Assembly: GCF_016887565.1 (NCBI RefSeq)
Contig: NZ_CP069396.1
Span: 12,940,001-13,004,000, forward strand
Length of the DNA: 64,000 bases
Direction: 5' to 3'
From: Archangium violaceum
GTDB taxonomy: Bacteria > Myxococcota > Myxococcia > Myxococcales > Myxococcaceae
The number at the start of each line of letters is the position of its first letter. The stretch's first letter is position 1. Made by a program: the position numbers and the translations under genes. The notes beneath the pieces were generated by a model. It saw only the letters and a list, made by a program, of their open reading frames with translations, did no database searches and had not been told where the DNA came from. This document shows positions 9,580-17,037 of this stretch, in pieces.

Positions 9580-9884
9580 GCTCGGCTTCACGCCCGGAAG
9601 CCTCTCCGCGTGTCGCCCACGTCGAGCGCCACGACACGCGCGAACGGCGGGGCACCTCCCCTTTTAGTGGCAAGAGACACCTTCCGCTCCGAGACATGCG
9701 CGGCGCGGAAAGCCACGCCGGTCTCGGCATGCGAACAATGACTCGTGGTGTCTCAGTGGCTCATCATGGATCAGGCAAACCGGTCCTCGCGACTTGACTG
9801 TGCCGTCGAGGACCGGCTCCCCAATCCCTATCCCCATACCCCTGAGCCGGCTTCACGAGTGGCCTTCGCCGCTCGTCACAGCCT

Positions 9885-10190
9885 TTACTGCCCCAACCCG
9901 CCCTACCCCTTACTGCTCTGTACTACCCGTACTGCCCCAACCCCGTACTGCCCCAACCCGCCCTACCCCAACCCCGTACTGCCCAACCCGCCCTACCCCA
10001 ACCCCGTACTGCCCAACCCGCCCTACCCCAACCCCGTACTGCCCCAACCCGCCCTACCCCTTACTGCCCGACCTGCCCCAACCCGCCCTACCCCTTACTG
10101 CCCCAACCCGCCCTACCCCTTACTGCCCCAACCCGCCCTGCCCCTTACTGCCCCGACCCGCCCTACCCCTTACTGCCCGACCTGCCCCGA
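9885..10190. repeat. C-rich minisatellite with G-quadruplex potential
   Basis: About 300 bp of imperfect tandem units of two sizes: roughly 30 bp (CCCGCCCTACCCCAACCCCG plus TACTGCCCAA) and roughly 25 bp (the same core with TTACTGCCCC replacing the middle). Plus-strand C-runs of 3-4 are separated by 1-2 nt, so the minus strand reads G4-T2-G4-TA-G3-C-G3, a classic G-quadruplex pattern, repeated many times. G is almost absent from the plus strand here. Units are nearly identical in places, which implies recent slippage or homogenisation. The function is unknown. Confidence 0.85.
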
Positions 10191-10551
10191 ACTTCCGTCG
10201 ACCCCTGTCGACCACGGGGAAGAGCTTTAGCATTCGCCGTGCCGACCTCCCGCGAGGCCTGAAGCTCCTGTGATTTCAAGCAGATAGGGGACGAGACCAG
10301 GGGCGACTCCAGGGCAATTGCACAGGCATCCTGTAAAAAAGCCACCCCCTCCCATTCCGGCCCTTCCGGCCCGGTCCTCGCCGCGGCCGTGCTCGAGGGA
10401 CGAGCCCCCGCGGGTGGCAGCGGGGGCGCTCCATTTCGCCGCATAAAACCCGAAAAAATGGGCCTCGGCTCCATAGGGGGCGTCGAGTCTCCGCTCGAAA
10501 GAGAGAGGCCCGACCCTCTCGAATTCTCTCAAACCCAGACTGGAGATTGGC

Positions 10552-10953
10552 ATGAACAAGACTCTCGTTCGTCGAGCCGCCATTGCCTTGACCACCATGG
10601 GCCTGCTTGGCCTGACGGGAACCCTGGTGGTGCCGTCCGCCAATGCCTCTCAGATGAGCGCCCTGGCCACCTGCAACGCGACCTGGTACGGAGCCGAGGG
10701 CGAAATCCCCGAGGGATGGCCGACCGCCAGCGGTGAGCCCTTCAGCCGGTGGGCGCTCAAGGCAGCACACAACTCGCTGCCGTTTGGCACCCGGGTCAAG
10801 GTGACCTACCAGGGACGCTCTGTCACCGTGACCATCAATGACCGTGGGGGCTTTGGCGGCTCGACCTGCCTGGACCTCACCTACGGCGCGTTCATCCAGA
10901 TCGCCAATCCCGACCTCGGTGTCATCCCCGTGCAGTACGAGATTCTCCGGTGA
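10552..10953 (+). CDS. Small secreted RlpA-like double-psi beta-barrel protein
   Basis: A 133-residue exported protein. Residues 1-32 form a Sec signal peptide (basic start, hydrophobic core, cleavage near NASQ). The rest is one RlpA-like double-psi beta-barrel: ATWYGAEGE, the LKAAHNSLPFGTRVKVTYQG strand region and VTVTINDRGGFGG, corresponding to the VxINDRGP motif of RlpA lytic transglycosylases and endoglucanase-like barrels. There is no SPOR domain and no lipobox, so it is a minimal secreted version rather than classical RlpA; a peptidoglycan role is only an inference. Start: ATG with GGAG 9 nt upstream. Confidence 0.85.
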   Translation: MNKTLVRRAAIALTTMGLLGLTGTLVVPSANASQMSALATCNATWYGAEGEIPEGWPTASGEPFSRWALKAAHNSLPFGTRVKVTYQGRSVTVTINDRGGFGGSTCLDLTYGAFIQIANPDLGVIPVQYEILR

Positions 10954-11068
10954 CCTGATGGACTCGCCTCAGACGACAGCGGCCCGCTCACGCCCCTGAC
11001 GCGCCAGTGCCGGTTGCTGATCGCCTCGCCGCTCGCCGCCGACGACTACGACGACGCGAACGGCTCGC

Positions 11069-12298
11069 TCAGCCCGGGGCGGGCGCTCCTGCTTCATCCG
11101 CCGCCGGGCGGCCGGGGGAAGGCTCCGGCCCGCTCTCGAACTCGACGCGGGCGTGCTCCATCACATGGTCCACGGCCAGCAGGTGCATGGCGGCATCCCG
11201 GATGGGCCCGGCTGTCTGGGGATCCGCCAGCGCCTGGCGCGCCTCCTCCGGGCTCAGCCCGAACGGCTCCACCGCGTCATCGACGAGCGCCTCCAGCTTC
11301 TCCGGCGTCAGTTGGAGCTTGTCCCGCTCCACGATGGCCCTCAGGGCGAGCGCGATCCGCAGGCTCCGCTCCGCCTCCCGCCGCGTGGAGGCGTCGCCCA
11401 GCCAGCCGTCGAGCGACTCCTTCAACTCGTCCGCGTCGAAGTCCTTCGCCCGCAGCAGGGGCAGCTCTCCCTCCTCCCACCGCCGACGGATCTCCTCGTC
11501 CACCAACTCGGGTGGCAGGGACACCTCCCCGGTCCTCCGCACCAGCTCGTCCATGACGAGCTCCCTCGCCTCCAGCCACAGCTCCTCGGCGAGCTCCTCC
11601 TCCAGGTCGTCCGCGATCGACTCCATCACCTTGTCCACCGTCTGGCCGCGCTCGAGCTCCTGGATGAACTCCTGGCTCTCCGGGTCTGGCAGCGTCACCT
11701 CCTGGGCCCCCAACACGTCCACCAGGAAGGTCGCCTTCACGCCCCGCAGGTCCTCCACCGGGTAGTCCTCCGGCAGGGTGAGCTCCACCTCCCGGTTCTC
11801 GCCGACCGGTGTGCCCACCAGCGCCTCGCTGAAGCCTGGGAGGAAAGCCTGAGCGTCCAGCTCCAGTTCCAGCTCGCTCCGCGCACTGAAGGGGATGAGC
11901 CGCCCCTCGGCGTAGCCCAGCGTCTCCAGGAGCACCAGGTCTCCCATTCGCACCGGCTCCCCTGGCGCCCGCTCCCTCTTCCGCGCGTACTCGAGCATCA
12001 GCTCGTGGAAGCGCTCCAGCACATCCTGCTCGGTGATGTCCTCGGGAGCCGGAACGGTGACGTGCAGGTCGTCGAGCGAGGGCGCCCGCACCACGGGCAG
12101 CACGAGCTGACGCCCTGACGCGCTCGCCGGGGGTGGCGCCTGCCGCTGCTCGACCGGCTCCTTCTTCTTCTGCGCCTGCTGGGGCGGCTTCGGCTCCGGC
12201 TTGATGGGCTGCTTCCGCGCCTGTTGGGTGGGGGCGGCCTTGCTGGAGCCCGGACTCTGGCCCTTCGTTCCCGCCTTACCGTCGGATGGATTGCTCAT
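11069..12298 (-). CDS. Trigger-factor-like peptidyl-prolyl isomerase/chaperone
   Basis: A 409-residue protein. The first ~65 residues are a disordered Lys/Pro/Gln-rich tail. Residues ~75-215 resemble a trigger-factor FKBP module (DLVLLETLGYAEG, FLPGFSEALVGTPVGENREV, LTLPEDYPVEDLRG). Residues ~220-390 resemble the helical chaperone arms. The ribosome-docking signature of true trigger factor (GFRxGKxP) is absent, so it probably does not sit at the ribosome exit in the usual way. The start has AGGA 7 nt upstream. The basic protein gene lies 35 nt upstream on the same strand, so the two are probably co-transcribed and may be a chaperone/client pair. Confidence 0.75.
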   Translation of the reverse strand: MSNPSDGKAGTKGQSPGSSKAAPTQQARKQPIKPEPKPPQQAQKKKEPVEQRQAPPPASASGRQLVLPVVRAPSLDDLHVTVPAPEDITEQDVLERFHELMLEYARKRERAPGEPVRMGDLVLLETLGYAEGRLIPFSARSELELELDAQAFLPGFSEALVGTPVGENREVELTLPEDYPVEDLRGVKATFLVDVLGAQEVTLPDPESQEFIQELERGQTVDKVMESIADDLEEELAEELWLEARELVMDELVRRTGEVSLPPELVDEEIRRRWEEGELPLLRAKDFDADELKESLDGWLGDASTRREAERSLRIALALRAIVERDKLQLTPEKLEALVDDAVEPFGLSPEEARQALADPQTAGPIRDAAMHLLAVDHVMEHARVEFESGPEPSPGRPAADEAGAPAPG

Positions 12299-12333
12299 GG
12301 CTTCATCCTCTCGCTCGCACGGGTTCCCCGCGC

Positions 12334-13746
12334 TCAGAAGGGCAGCTTCGGTAGATCGACCTTGGGCGGCTTGATGGCGCTGGCGAGGTCTGCCCCCGTG
12401 GAGATGGCGGCGCCCACCTGACTGACGACGGGGACGTTGGTGGCACCGACGATGGAGCCCGTGGCCCGAACGCCCGCGAGCACCTTCTTGCCGGTGCTCG
12501 CCTTCTCGTCGCGCAGGGTGTTGACGAAGGCCGCGGTATCCACGCCGGCAATGGCGACGTTGGCGCCCGGGACGAAGCGGCCCAGCGCCTTGCCTCCCAC
12601 GCGCGCCCCGGCCTTGACGGCCGCCGTCGAGCCCACCTGCCGCGCGGCACGGCTCACGGACCGGGCCCCACTGGAGCGGGCGAGCTGTTGGGCCTGCCGG
12701 TTCACCCGCTCGGACACCTTGGGTGCTTTCCGGCGGGCGACACGACCCAGCACGCGCGCGGACCTGCGCGCCAGGGGGGCATCCGTCACCAGGTCACGCG
12801 CCGAGACGAGCACATCCCGGGTGGAACCGAGGGCCTTGTCCACGGCCTTCTCGCCGCGTGTGCGCAAGGCGTGGCGGATGTCTTTAGACGCCGTGAGCGC
12901 CTGTCCAGGCAGGAAGGCGCCCCTCGTGCCGAAGCCGAGCAGCCTCCGGGAGTGGCCGCCGAGCCGGCGCCCCGTGCTCAATCCGCCGCGGAGCACGCGG
13001 GTGGTGGGGTGGCGCACCACGGCCCCCGCCTTCCGTCGCAGCGCGCCCGCGCCCCGGCGCAGGCCACTTCGGTTCAAGGCTCGCGAGGCCACCCCGGACA
13101 GCCGAGCCACCGTGGCCGGCATCTTCCGGCGGAGGGTCCGCTGTCCCGCCCTCACGGCGTCGCGGGCCGCGGGCGCCTGCGCCACCACGTTCCCCACCGA
13201 GCCAAGGGCACGCGCGGTGGAGCGGACGGCCCGGCCCGCGTCCGAGAGACTGCGCGTGCGCAGCGCGCGGCGGATGTCACGACCCGCCTTCAGACCATCA
13301 CCGCCCAGACGCTTCACGCTCTGGCCGAGGCCGTGTACCGCCCCGGCATGGCCGATCGCGCGGGTGGCGGGGTGTTTCACCACGCGCTCCGCCGCCCGCC
13401 GCGCGGTCGTGCCCACCTTCGTCCGCGCCTTGGAGGTCGTACGTGCCACACGCCCCGCCGCACCGCGAGTCTTGCGGACGACCTTGCGCACGCCCTGGCG
13501 GGTCTTGGTCCGCACGGTCTGGCGTACCTGGCGCACGGCCGCCCGGGTCCGAGAGACCGCCTGCCGAGCCCGGCGCACGGGCGCGCGCTTGATGATGCTA
13601 CGCGCCGGCCGCGACACGATCCTCCGAGTGCTTCGGGCCGCGGACACCACCTTCTTCCGGGTGCCCCGGACCGCGGACGACGCGGCCTTCTTCACGGAGC
13701 CCAGGACTCGCCGAGGAGACCAACGGCCCAGCTTGAAGGAAGGCAT
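12334..13746 (-). CDS. Very basic repetitive protein with hydrophobic C-terminus
   Basis: Not recognised as a named family. It has 470 residues. The N-terminal ~130 are extremely Arg/Lys/Ala-rich, resembling histone H1 tails. The middle carries an internal duplication: HPATRAIGHAG... with DIRRALRTRSLSDAG is echoed by HPTTRVLRGGL... with DIRHALRTRGEKAVD. The last ~80 residues are neutral and hydrophobic with glycine-spaced segments (GANVAIAGVDTAAFVNTL, GSIVGATNVPVVSQVGAA) of the kind seen next to toxin or effector domains. The start at 13746 opens the conserved-looking MPSFKLGRWSPR; the frame extends upstream without coding character. DNA binding, nucleoid packaging or an effector role are all possible. 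Confidence 0.65.
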   Translation of the reverse strand: MPSFKLGRWSPRRVLGSVKKAASSAVRGTRKKVVSAARSTRRIVSRPARSIIKRAPVRRARQAVSRTRAAVRQVRQTVRTKTRQGVRKVVRKTRGAAGRVARTTSKARTKVGTTARRAAERVVKHPATRAIGHAGAVHGLGQSVKRLGGDGLKAGRDIRRALRTRSLSDAGRAVRSTARALGSVGNVVAQAPAARDAVRAGQRTLRRKMPATVARLSGVASRALNRSGLRRGAGALRRKAGAVVRHPTTRVLRGGLSTGRRLGGHSRRLLGFGTRGAFLPGQALTASKDIRHALRTRGEKAVDKALGSTRDVLVSARDLVTDAPLARRSARVLGRVARRKAPKVSERVNRQAQQLARSSGARSVSRAARQVGSTAAVKAGARVGGKALGRFVPGANVAIAGVDTAAFVNTLRDEKASTGKKVLAGVRATGSIVGATNVPVVSQVGAAISTGADLASAIKPPKVDLPKLPF

Positions 13747-13878
13747 GAAGAGCGACCCCCTCTCCGGGAAAAGCGGCGGAAAATCACGTGCTCTTCTCGT
13801 CGGAGGACCGTCGCGGAGAATGTGATGTGCCCGAGGGCTCGAACCTTCCCAGGCACTCCTCACGAGTGCCAGGGCGCT

Positions 13879-14817
13879 TCATCCGGGTTCGCGGATGCTC
13901 CTCGGGAGCTCGGCCCTCCGAGCGAACTCGGCCTTGAGTCTCGGCATGGCGAAGTCCACGAAGGCGCGAACCTTGGGGACCGACAGGCGTCCCTCGGGGG
14001 TAATCAGATGGACGGGCATCGGCGGCGGCTCGGCATCCGGCAGCAGCACCACCAGGCGGCCACTCCGAACCTCATCCGCCACCTGATACGAGAACACCCG
14101 CGTCACGCCGTGACCTTCGACCGCGGAGGCGACGGCCGCCTCGACGCTGTTCACGATCAACCTGGGCTCGAGATGGACGTGTCGCTGGGCGCCAGTCCTC
14201 GCATCGGGCGAAAAGCTCCACGAGTCCTGACCGAAGTGGCTCATCGCGATACAGGCGTGCGCCATGAGATCTCCTGGCTCGACGATGGGCGGCCGACCGA
14301 CAAGATAGGACGGCGATGCACAGACGACCTTTCGGACCTCGCCGATGCGGATGGCGATCAGGCTCGAGTCCGGCAGATGCGAGATTCGAAGCGCCACGTC
14401 GATGCCCTCGTCCATCAGACTCACCGGGCGATCGAGCAGCGTCAGCCTGGCCCTGACGGTGGGGTGCAGGTCGAGAAAGGCGTCGAGGATCGGCCGCAAG
14501 ACACGCGCCCCGCTGACGAGCGGAGCGGTGAGCGTGAGCAGGCCCCGGGGGGCCGCGCGCTCACCGGCGACGAGCATGTCCGCCTCCTCCAGCTCCGTGA
14601 GCACTCGCCGACAAGCCGCGGCGTAGCGCTCGCCGGCCTCGCTGAGCCTCATGGAGCGCGTCGTGCGGTGCAGCAGCTGCGCCCCGACATGGGCCTCGAG
14701 AAAGGCGATGGCCCGCGTGACGGCGGCTGGAGAGCGTCCGAGCCGCCGGCCCGCGCCCGCCAGGCTGCCCTCGTCCAACGCCGTCACGAACACACGCATG
14801 GCCTCGATGCGGTCCAT
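13879..14817 (-). CDS. LysR-family transcriptional regulator
   Basis: A 312-residue LysR-type regulator. The N-terminal winged helix-turn-helix (MDRIEAMRVFVTALDEGSLA, AGRRLGRSPAAVTRAIAFLE, LLHRTTRSMRLSEAG) is typical of the AaeR/YafC-like branch; a two-lobed effector-binding domain follows from about residue 90. It is divergent from the hydrolase-SDR-tautomerase operon across 101 bp, the standard layout for a LysR regulator and its target, so it probably controls that operon in response to a small aromatic or carbonyl compound. The ATG at 14817 has GGAAGA upstream and opens the HTH directly. Confidence 0.9.
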   Translation of the reverse strand: MDRIEAMRVFVTALDEGSLAGAGRRLGRSPAAVTRAIAFLEAHVGAQLLHRTTRSMRLSEAGERYAAACRRVLTELEEADMLVAGERAAPRGLLTLTAPLVSGARVLRPILDAFLDLHPTVRARLTLLDRPVSLMDEGIDVALRISHLPDSSLIAIRIGEVRKVVCASPSYLVGRPPIVEPGDLMAHACIAMSHFGQDSWSFSPDARTGAQRHVHLEPRLIVNSVEAAVASAVEGHGVTRVFSYQVADEVRSGRLVVLLPDAEPPPMPVHLITPEGRLSVPKVRAFVDFAMPRLKAEFARRAELPRSIREPG

Positions 14818-14918
14818 GATTCTTCCTCTTAGCGGAAGAGTGGCTTTCACGCCGTAGGTATTCAGTCTCCCGGCGCAAGGCCGCATATCTCCTCGTGTCG
14901 CCGCACAGGAGACTGCCC
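14818..14918. promoter_or_regulatory. Divergent promoter region, LysR / hydrolase operon
   Basis: The 101-bp gap between the LysR start and the hydrolase start must hold both promoters and the probable LysR operator. Ribosome sites are clear on both sides (GGAAGA on minus, AGGAGA on plus). I cannot identify a unique LysR box or -35/-10 pair by eye, so the assignment rests on gene layout. Confidence 0.45.
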
Positions 14919-15815
14919 ATGAACGCCACTGCCTCTCGTTCCGCTCTCGCCGTGACCCATCATCGGACCACCCGGGTCGATGGCATCGACCTCTTCTACC
15001 GCGAGGCGGGTCCCGCCGATGCGCCGGTGGTCGTGCTGCTGCACGGCTTTCCGACGTCCTCTCACATGTATCGCAACCTGATTCCCGCGCTGGCGGATCG
15101 CTATCGCGTCATCGCGCCCGACTATCCCGGCTTCGGCCAGAGCGCCATGCCCGCCCGCGAGGACTTCCCGTACAGCTTCGCGAAGTTCGCGGACCTGATC
15201 GACGGCCTGCTAGATCGGCTCGGCGCCACCTCCTACGCACTCTACGTCATGGACTACGGCGCCCCCGTCGGCTTCCGGCTGGCCCTGAAGCATCCCGAGC
15301 GGGTGACGGCGCTCATCGTGCAGAACGGCAATGCCTATGAAGCGGGCCTGCAGGCGTTCTGGAATCCGCTCCGGGAGTACTGGGCGGACGGCTCGGCCGC
15401 GAAGCGCGAGGTGCTGCGCCCGATGATGTCGCTGGAGGTCACCCGGTTCCAGTACGTCGATGGCGTCAAGGACGTCTCCCGGATCTCTCCGGACAACTGG
15501 GTGCACGACCAGGCGCTGCTCGACCGGCCCGGCAACGCCGAGATCCAGCTCGACCTGTTCTACGACTACCGCACCAACGTCGCGCTCTACCCGAAGTTCC
15601 AGTCCTTCTTCCGCGAGCATCAGCCGCCGACGCTGATCGTCTGGGGTGCGAACGATCAGATCTTCCCCGCCGAGGGAGCGAAGGCATTCAAGCGCGATCT
15701 GCCGAACGCCGAGCTGCACCTGCTCGATAGCGGGCACTTCGCCCTCGAGGACAAGGCCGACGAGATCATCCCGCTGATGCGCGACTTCCTCGAGCGCCAG
15801 CTTCCCACCCGGTAG
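14919..15815 (+). CDS. Alpha/beta hydrolase, Asp-nucleophile (dehalogenase/epoxide hydrolase) type
   Basis: A 298-residue enzyme of the haloalkane/haloacetate dehalogenase and epoxide hydrolase group. Visible motifs: [19 protein letters not shown] (oxyanion HG), PDYPGFGQS, the elbow [11 protein letters not shown] with Asp as nucleophile, [15 protein letters not shown] and [11 protein letters not shown] with the general-base His. An Asp nucleophile means the reaction should go through a covalent ester intermediate on a halogenated or epoxide-like substrate; the natural substrate is unknown. ATG at 14919 has AGGAGA 6 nt upstream. First gene of a three-gene operon with an SDR (50-nt gap) and a tautomerase. 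Confidence 0.88.
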   Translation: MNATASRSALAVTHHRTTRVDGIDLFYREAGPADAPVVVLLHGFPTSSHMYRNLIPALADRYRVIAPDYPGFGQSAMPAREDFPYSFAKFADLIDGLLDRLGATSYALYVMDYGAPVGFRLALKHPERVTALIVQNGNAYEAGLQAFWNPLREYWADGSAAKREVLRPMMSLEVTRFQYVDGVKDVSRISPDNWVHDQALLDRPGNAEIQLDLFYDYRTNVALYPKFQSFFREHQPPTLIVWGANDQIFPAEGAKAFKRDLPNAELHLLDSGHFALEDKADEIIPLMRDFLERQLPTR

Positions 15816-15865
15816 CAGCCACGCGAGCCCGTGGGCCCCAACGATTCCTCACAAGGAGAAACACC

Positions 15866-16588
15866 ATGAGCACGGAACAGAAGGTCGCCCTCATCACCGG
15901 CGCGTCGCAAGGCATTGGCGCGGGTCTGGTCAAGGGATTCCGAGACCGCGGTTATCGCATCGTCGCCAACTCGCGGTCCATCAAGCCGGGGGCCGCCGGG
16001 GGTGATCCGGACATCCTGATCATCGAGGGTGACATCGCGGAGCCGCGCACCGCCGACCGTGTGGTTGGCGCGGCGATCGACCGCTTCGGCCGCATCGACA
16101 CCCTGGTCAACAACGCGGGCATCTTCATCTCCAAGCCCTTCGTCGAATACTCGCAGGCCGACTTCATGGCCCTGGTGTCCGTGAACCTGATGGGGTTCTT
16201 CCACATCTCGCAGAGGGCGGCCGCGCGGATGTTGAAGCAGGGCGCCGGGCACATCGTGAACATCACGACGACGCTGGCCGAGCAGCCGCTGACGGACGTG
16301 CCGGCGGCGATTCCAGCCCTGACCAAGGGTGGGCTCAACGCCGTCACCCGCTCCCTGGCCATCGAATACGCCAGCAAGGGCATCCGGGTGAACGCGGTGT
16401 CTCCCGGCATCATCAAGACGCCGATGCACCCGGCCGACACGCACGACTTCCTCGCGGGCCTGCATCCCATGCGGCGCATGGGGGAGATCCAGGAGATCGT
16501 CGACGCGGTGCTCTACCTGGAGACGGCGGCCTTCGTGACCGGAGAGATCCTCCACGTCGATGGTGGAGCCCACGCCGGCCGCTGGTGA
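15866..16588 (+). CDS. Short-chain dehydrogenase/reductase, atypical active site
   Basis: A 240-residue Rossmann protein. The NAD(P) motif is ITGASQGIGAG, the NNAG structural motif is present, and the C-terminal half has RSLAIEYASKGIRVNAVSPG and the substrate-loop region. The usual catalytic Ser and the Tyr of YxxxK are not where expected: the segments read NITTTLAEQ and AIPALTKGG, keeping the Lys but with Pro in place of Tyr. A subset of SDRs shares this LTKGGLNA form, so it may be a subfamily trait rather than decay. Strong AGGAG upstream. Middle gene of the operon, so it probably processes the product of the hydrolase. Confidence 0.88.
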   Translation: MSTEQKVALITGASQGIGAGLVKGFRDRGYRIVANSRSIKPGAAGGDPDILIIEGDIAEPRTADRVVGAAIDRFGRIDTLVNNAGIFISKPFVEYSQADFMALVSVNLMGFFHISQRAAARMLKQGAGHIVNITTTLAEQPLTDVPAAIPALTKGGLNAVTRSLAIEYASKGIRVNAVSPGIIKTPMHPADTHDFLAGLHPMRRMGEIQEIVDAVLYLETAAFVTGEILHVDGGAHAGRW

Positions 16589-16615
16589 GCAGGCAACGCC
16601 GAAAGGGAGACTGCA

Positions 16616-16831
16616 ATGCCATACGTCAATATCCGAATCACTCGCGAAGGAACCACCCCCGACCAGAAAGCCGCCCTGATCAAGGGGGTGACCGACGTTC
16701 TCCAGCAGGTCCTGAAGAAGGATCCGGCGGTGACCTTCGTGGTCATCGACGAGGTGCAGATGGAGGACTGGGGTGTTGGCGGCCTGCCGGTCGAAGCCTA
16801 CCGGCGGCAGGTCGCGGCCAAGGGCTCCTGA
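16616..16831 (+). CDS. 4-oxalocrotonate tautomerase-family protein
   Basis: A 71-residue tautomerase of 4-OT size. After Met removal the N-terminus is Pro (MPYVNIRITREG), the catalytic base of the family; the KAALIKGVTDVLQQVL helix and VVIDEVQMEDWGVGG region fit the 4-OT hexamer fold. It has GGGAG 6 nt before the ATG. The gene lies 27 nt after the SDR stop and ends the operon. Such tautomerases interconvert keto and enol forms in aromatic or unsaturated acid breakdown, which agrees with a catabolic or detoxifying role for the three genes together. Confidence 0.92.
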   Translation: MPYVNIRITREGTTPDQKAALIKGVTDVLQQVLKKDPAVTFVVIDEVQMEDWGVGGLPVEAYRRQVAAKGS

Positions 16832-16937
16832 GTAACCGAGGGATGTTCAGGGCACTGGGGCGGTCGCGGCCTCCTCGTCCCTGGCCCGCGCCGCCTGCCC
16901 GCGCTTCAGCGTGGAGGTCCCGGTCGCGCTCGGGAGC

Positions 16938-16962
16938 AACTGGTCCGACTGTCAGACCAGTT
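16938..16962. repeat. 25-nt hairpin repeat, copy 2
   Basis: Second copy of the element at 9555, with arms AACTGGTCCGA and TCAGACCAGTT; one of the 11 pairs is mismatched. It is again followed within about 15 nt by CGCCCGGAAG. It lies between the tautomerase stop (16831) and the convergent stop at 17038, so both copies are in gene 3' regions. There is no T-tract. Confidence 0.7.
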
Positions 16963-17037
16963 CGTCCGAAGCGCGCCCGGAAGGTGCCCCCTCCTCTTCC
17001 CGCGAGAGCACCCCTGAAAGAACCTGCTCCAGCTGGC

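Larger units (their letters stand above)
9533..10551. other. Non-coding kilobase between helicase and rlpA-like genes
   Basis: No credible gene is visible. The stretch holds a hairpin repeat at its left end (9555-9579) and a C-rich minisatellite (9885-10190), both listed separately. Frames across the minisatellite translate only to Pro/Tyr/Asn repeats and are not believable. The right end (about 10270-10551) should contain the promoter of the rlpA-like gene; it has short A-rich tracts near 10335 and 10450, but I cannot place promoter boxes with confidence. Confidence 0.6.

Noticed and set aside
9745-10273. Two overlapping open frames coding Pro/Tyr/Asn repeats
   Set aside because: They arise only because the minisatellite lacks stop codons; the products are pure repeat translation with no ribosome site, and several frames are open at once.
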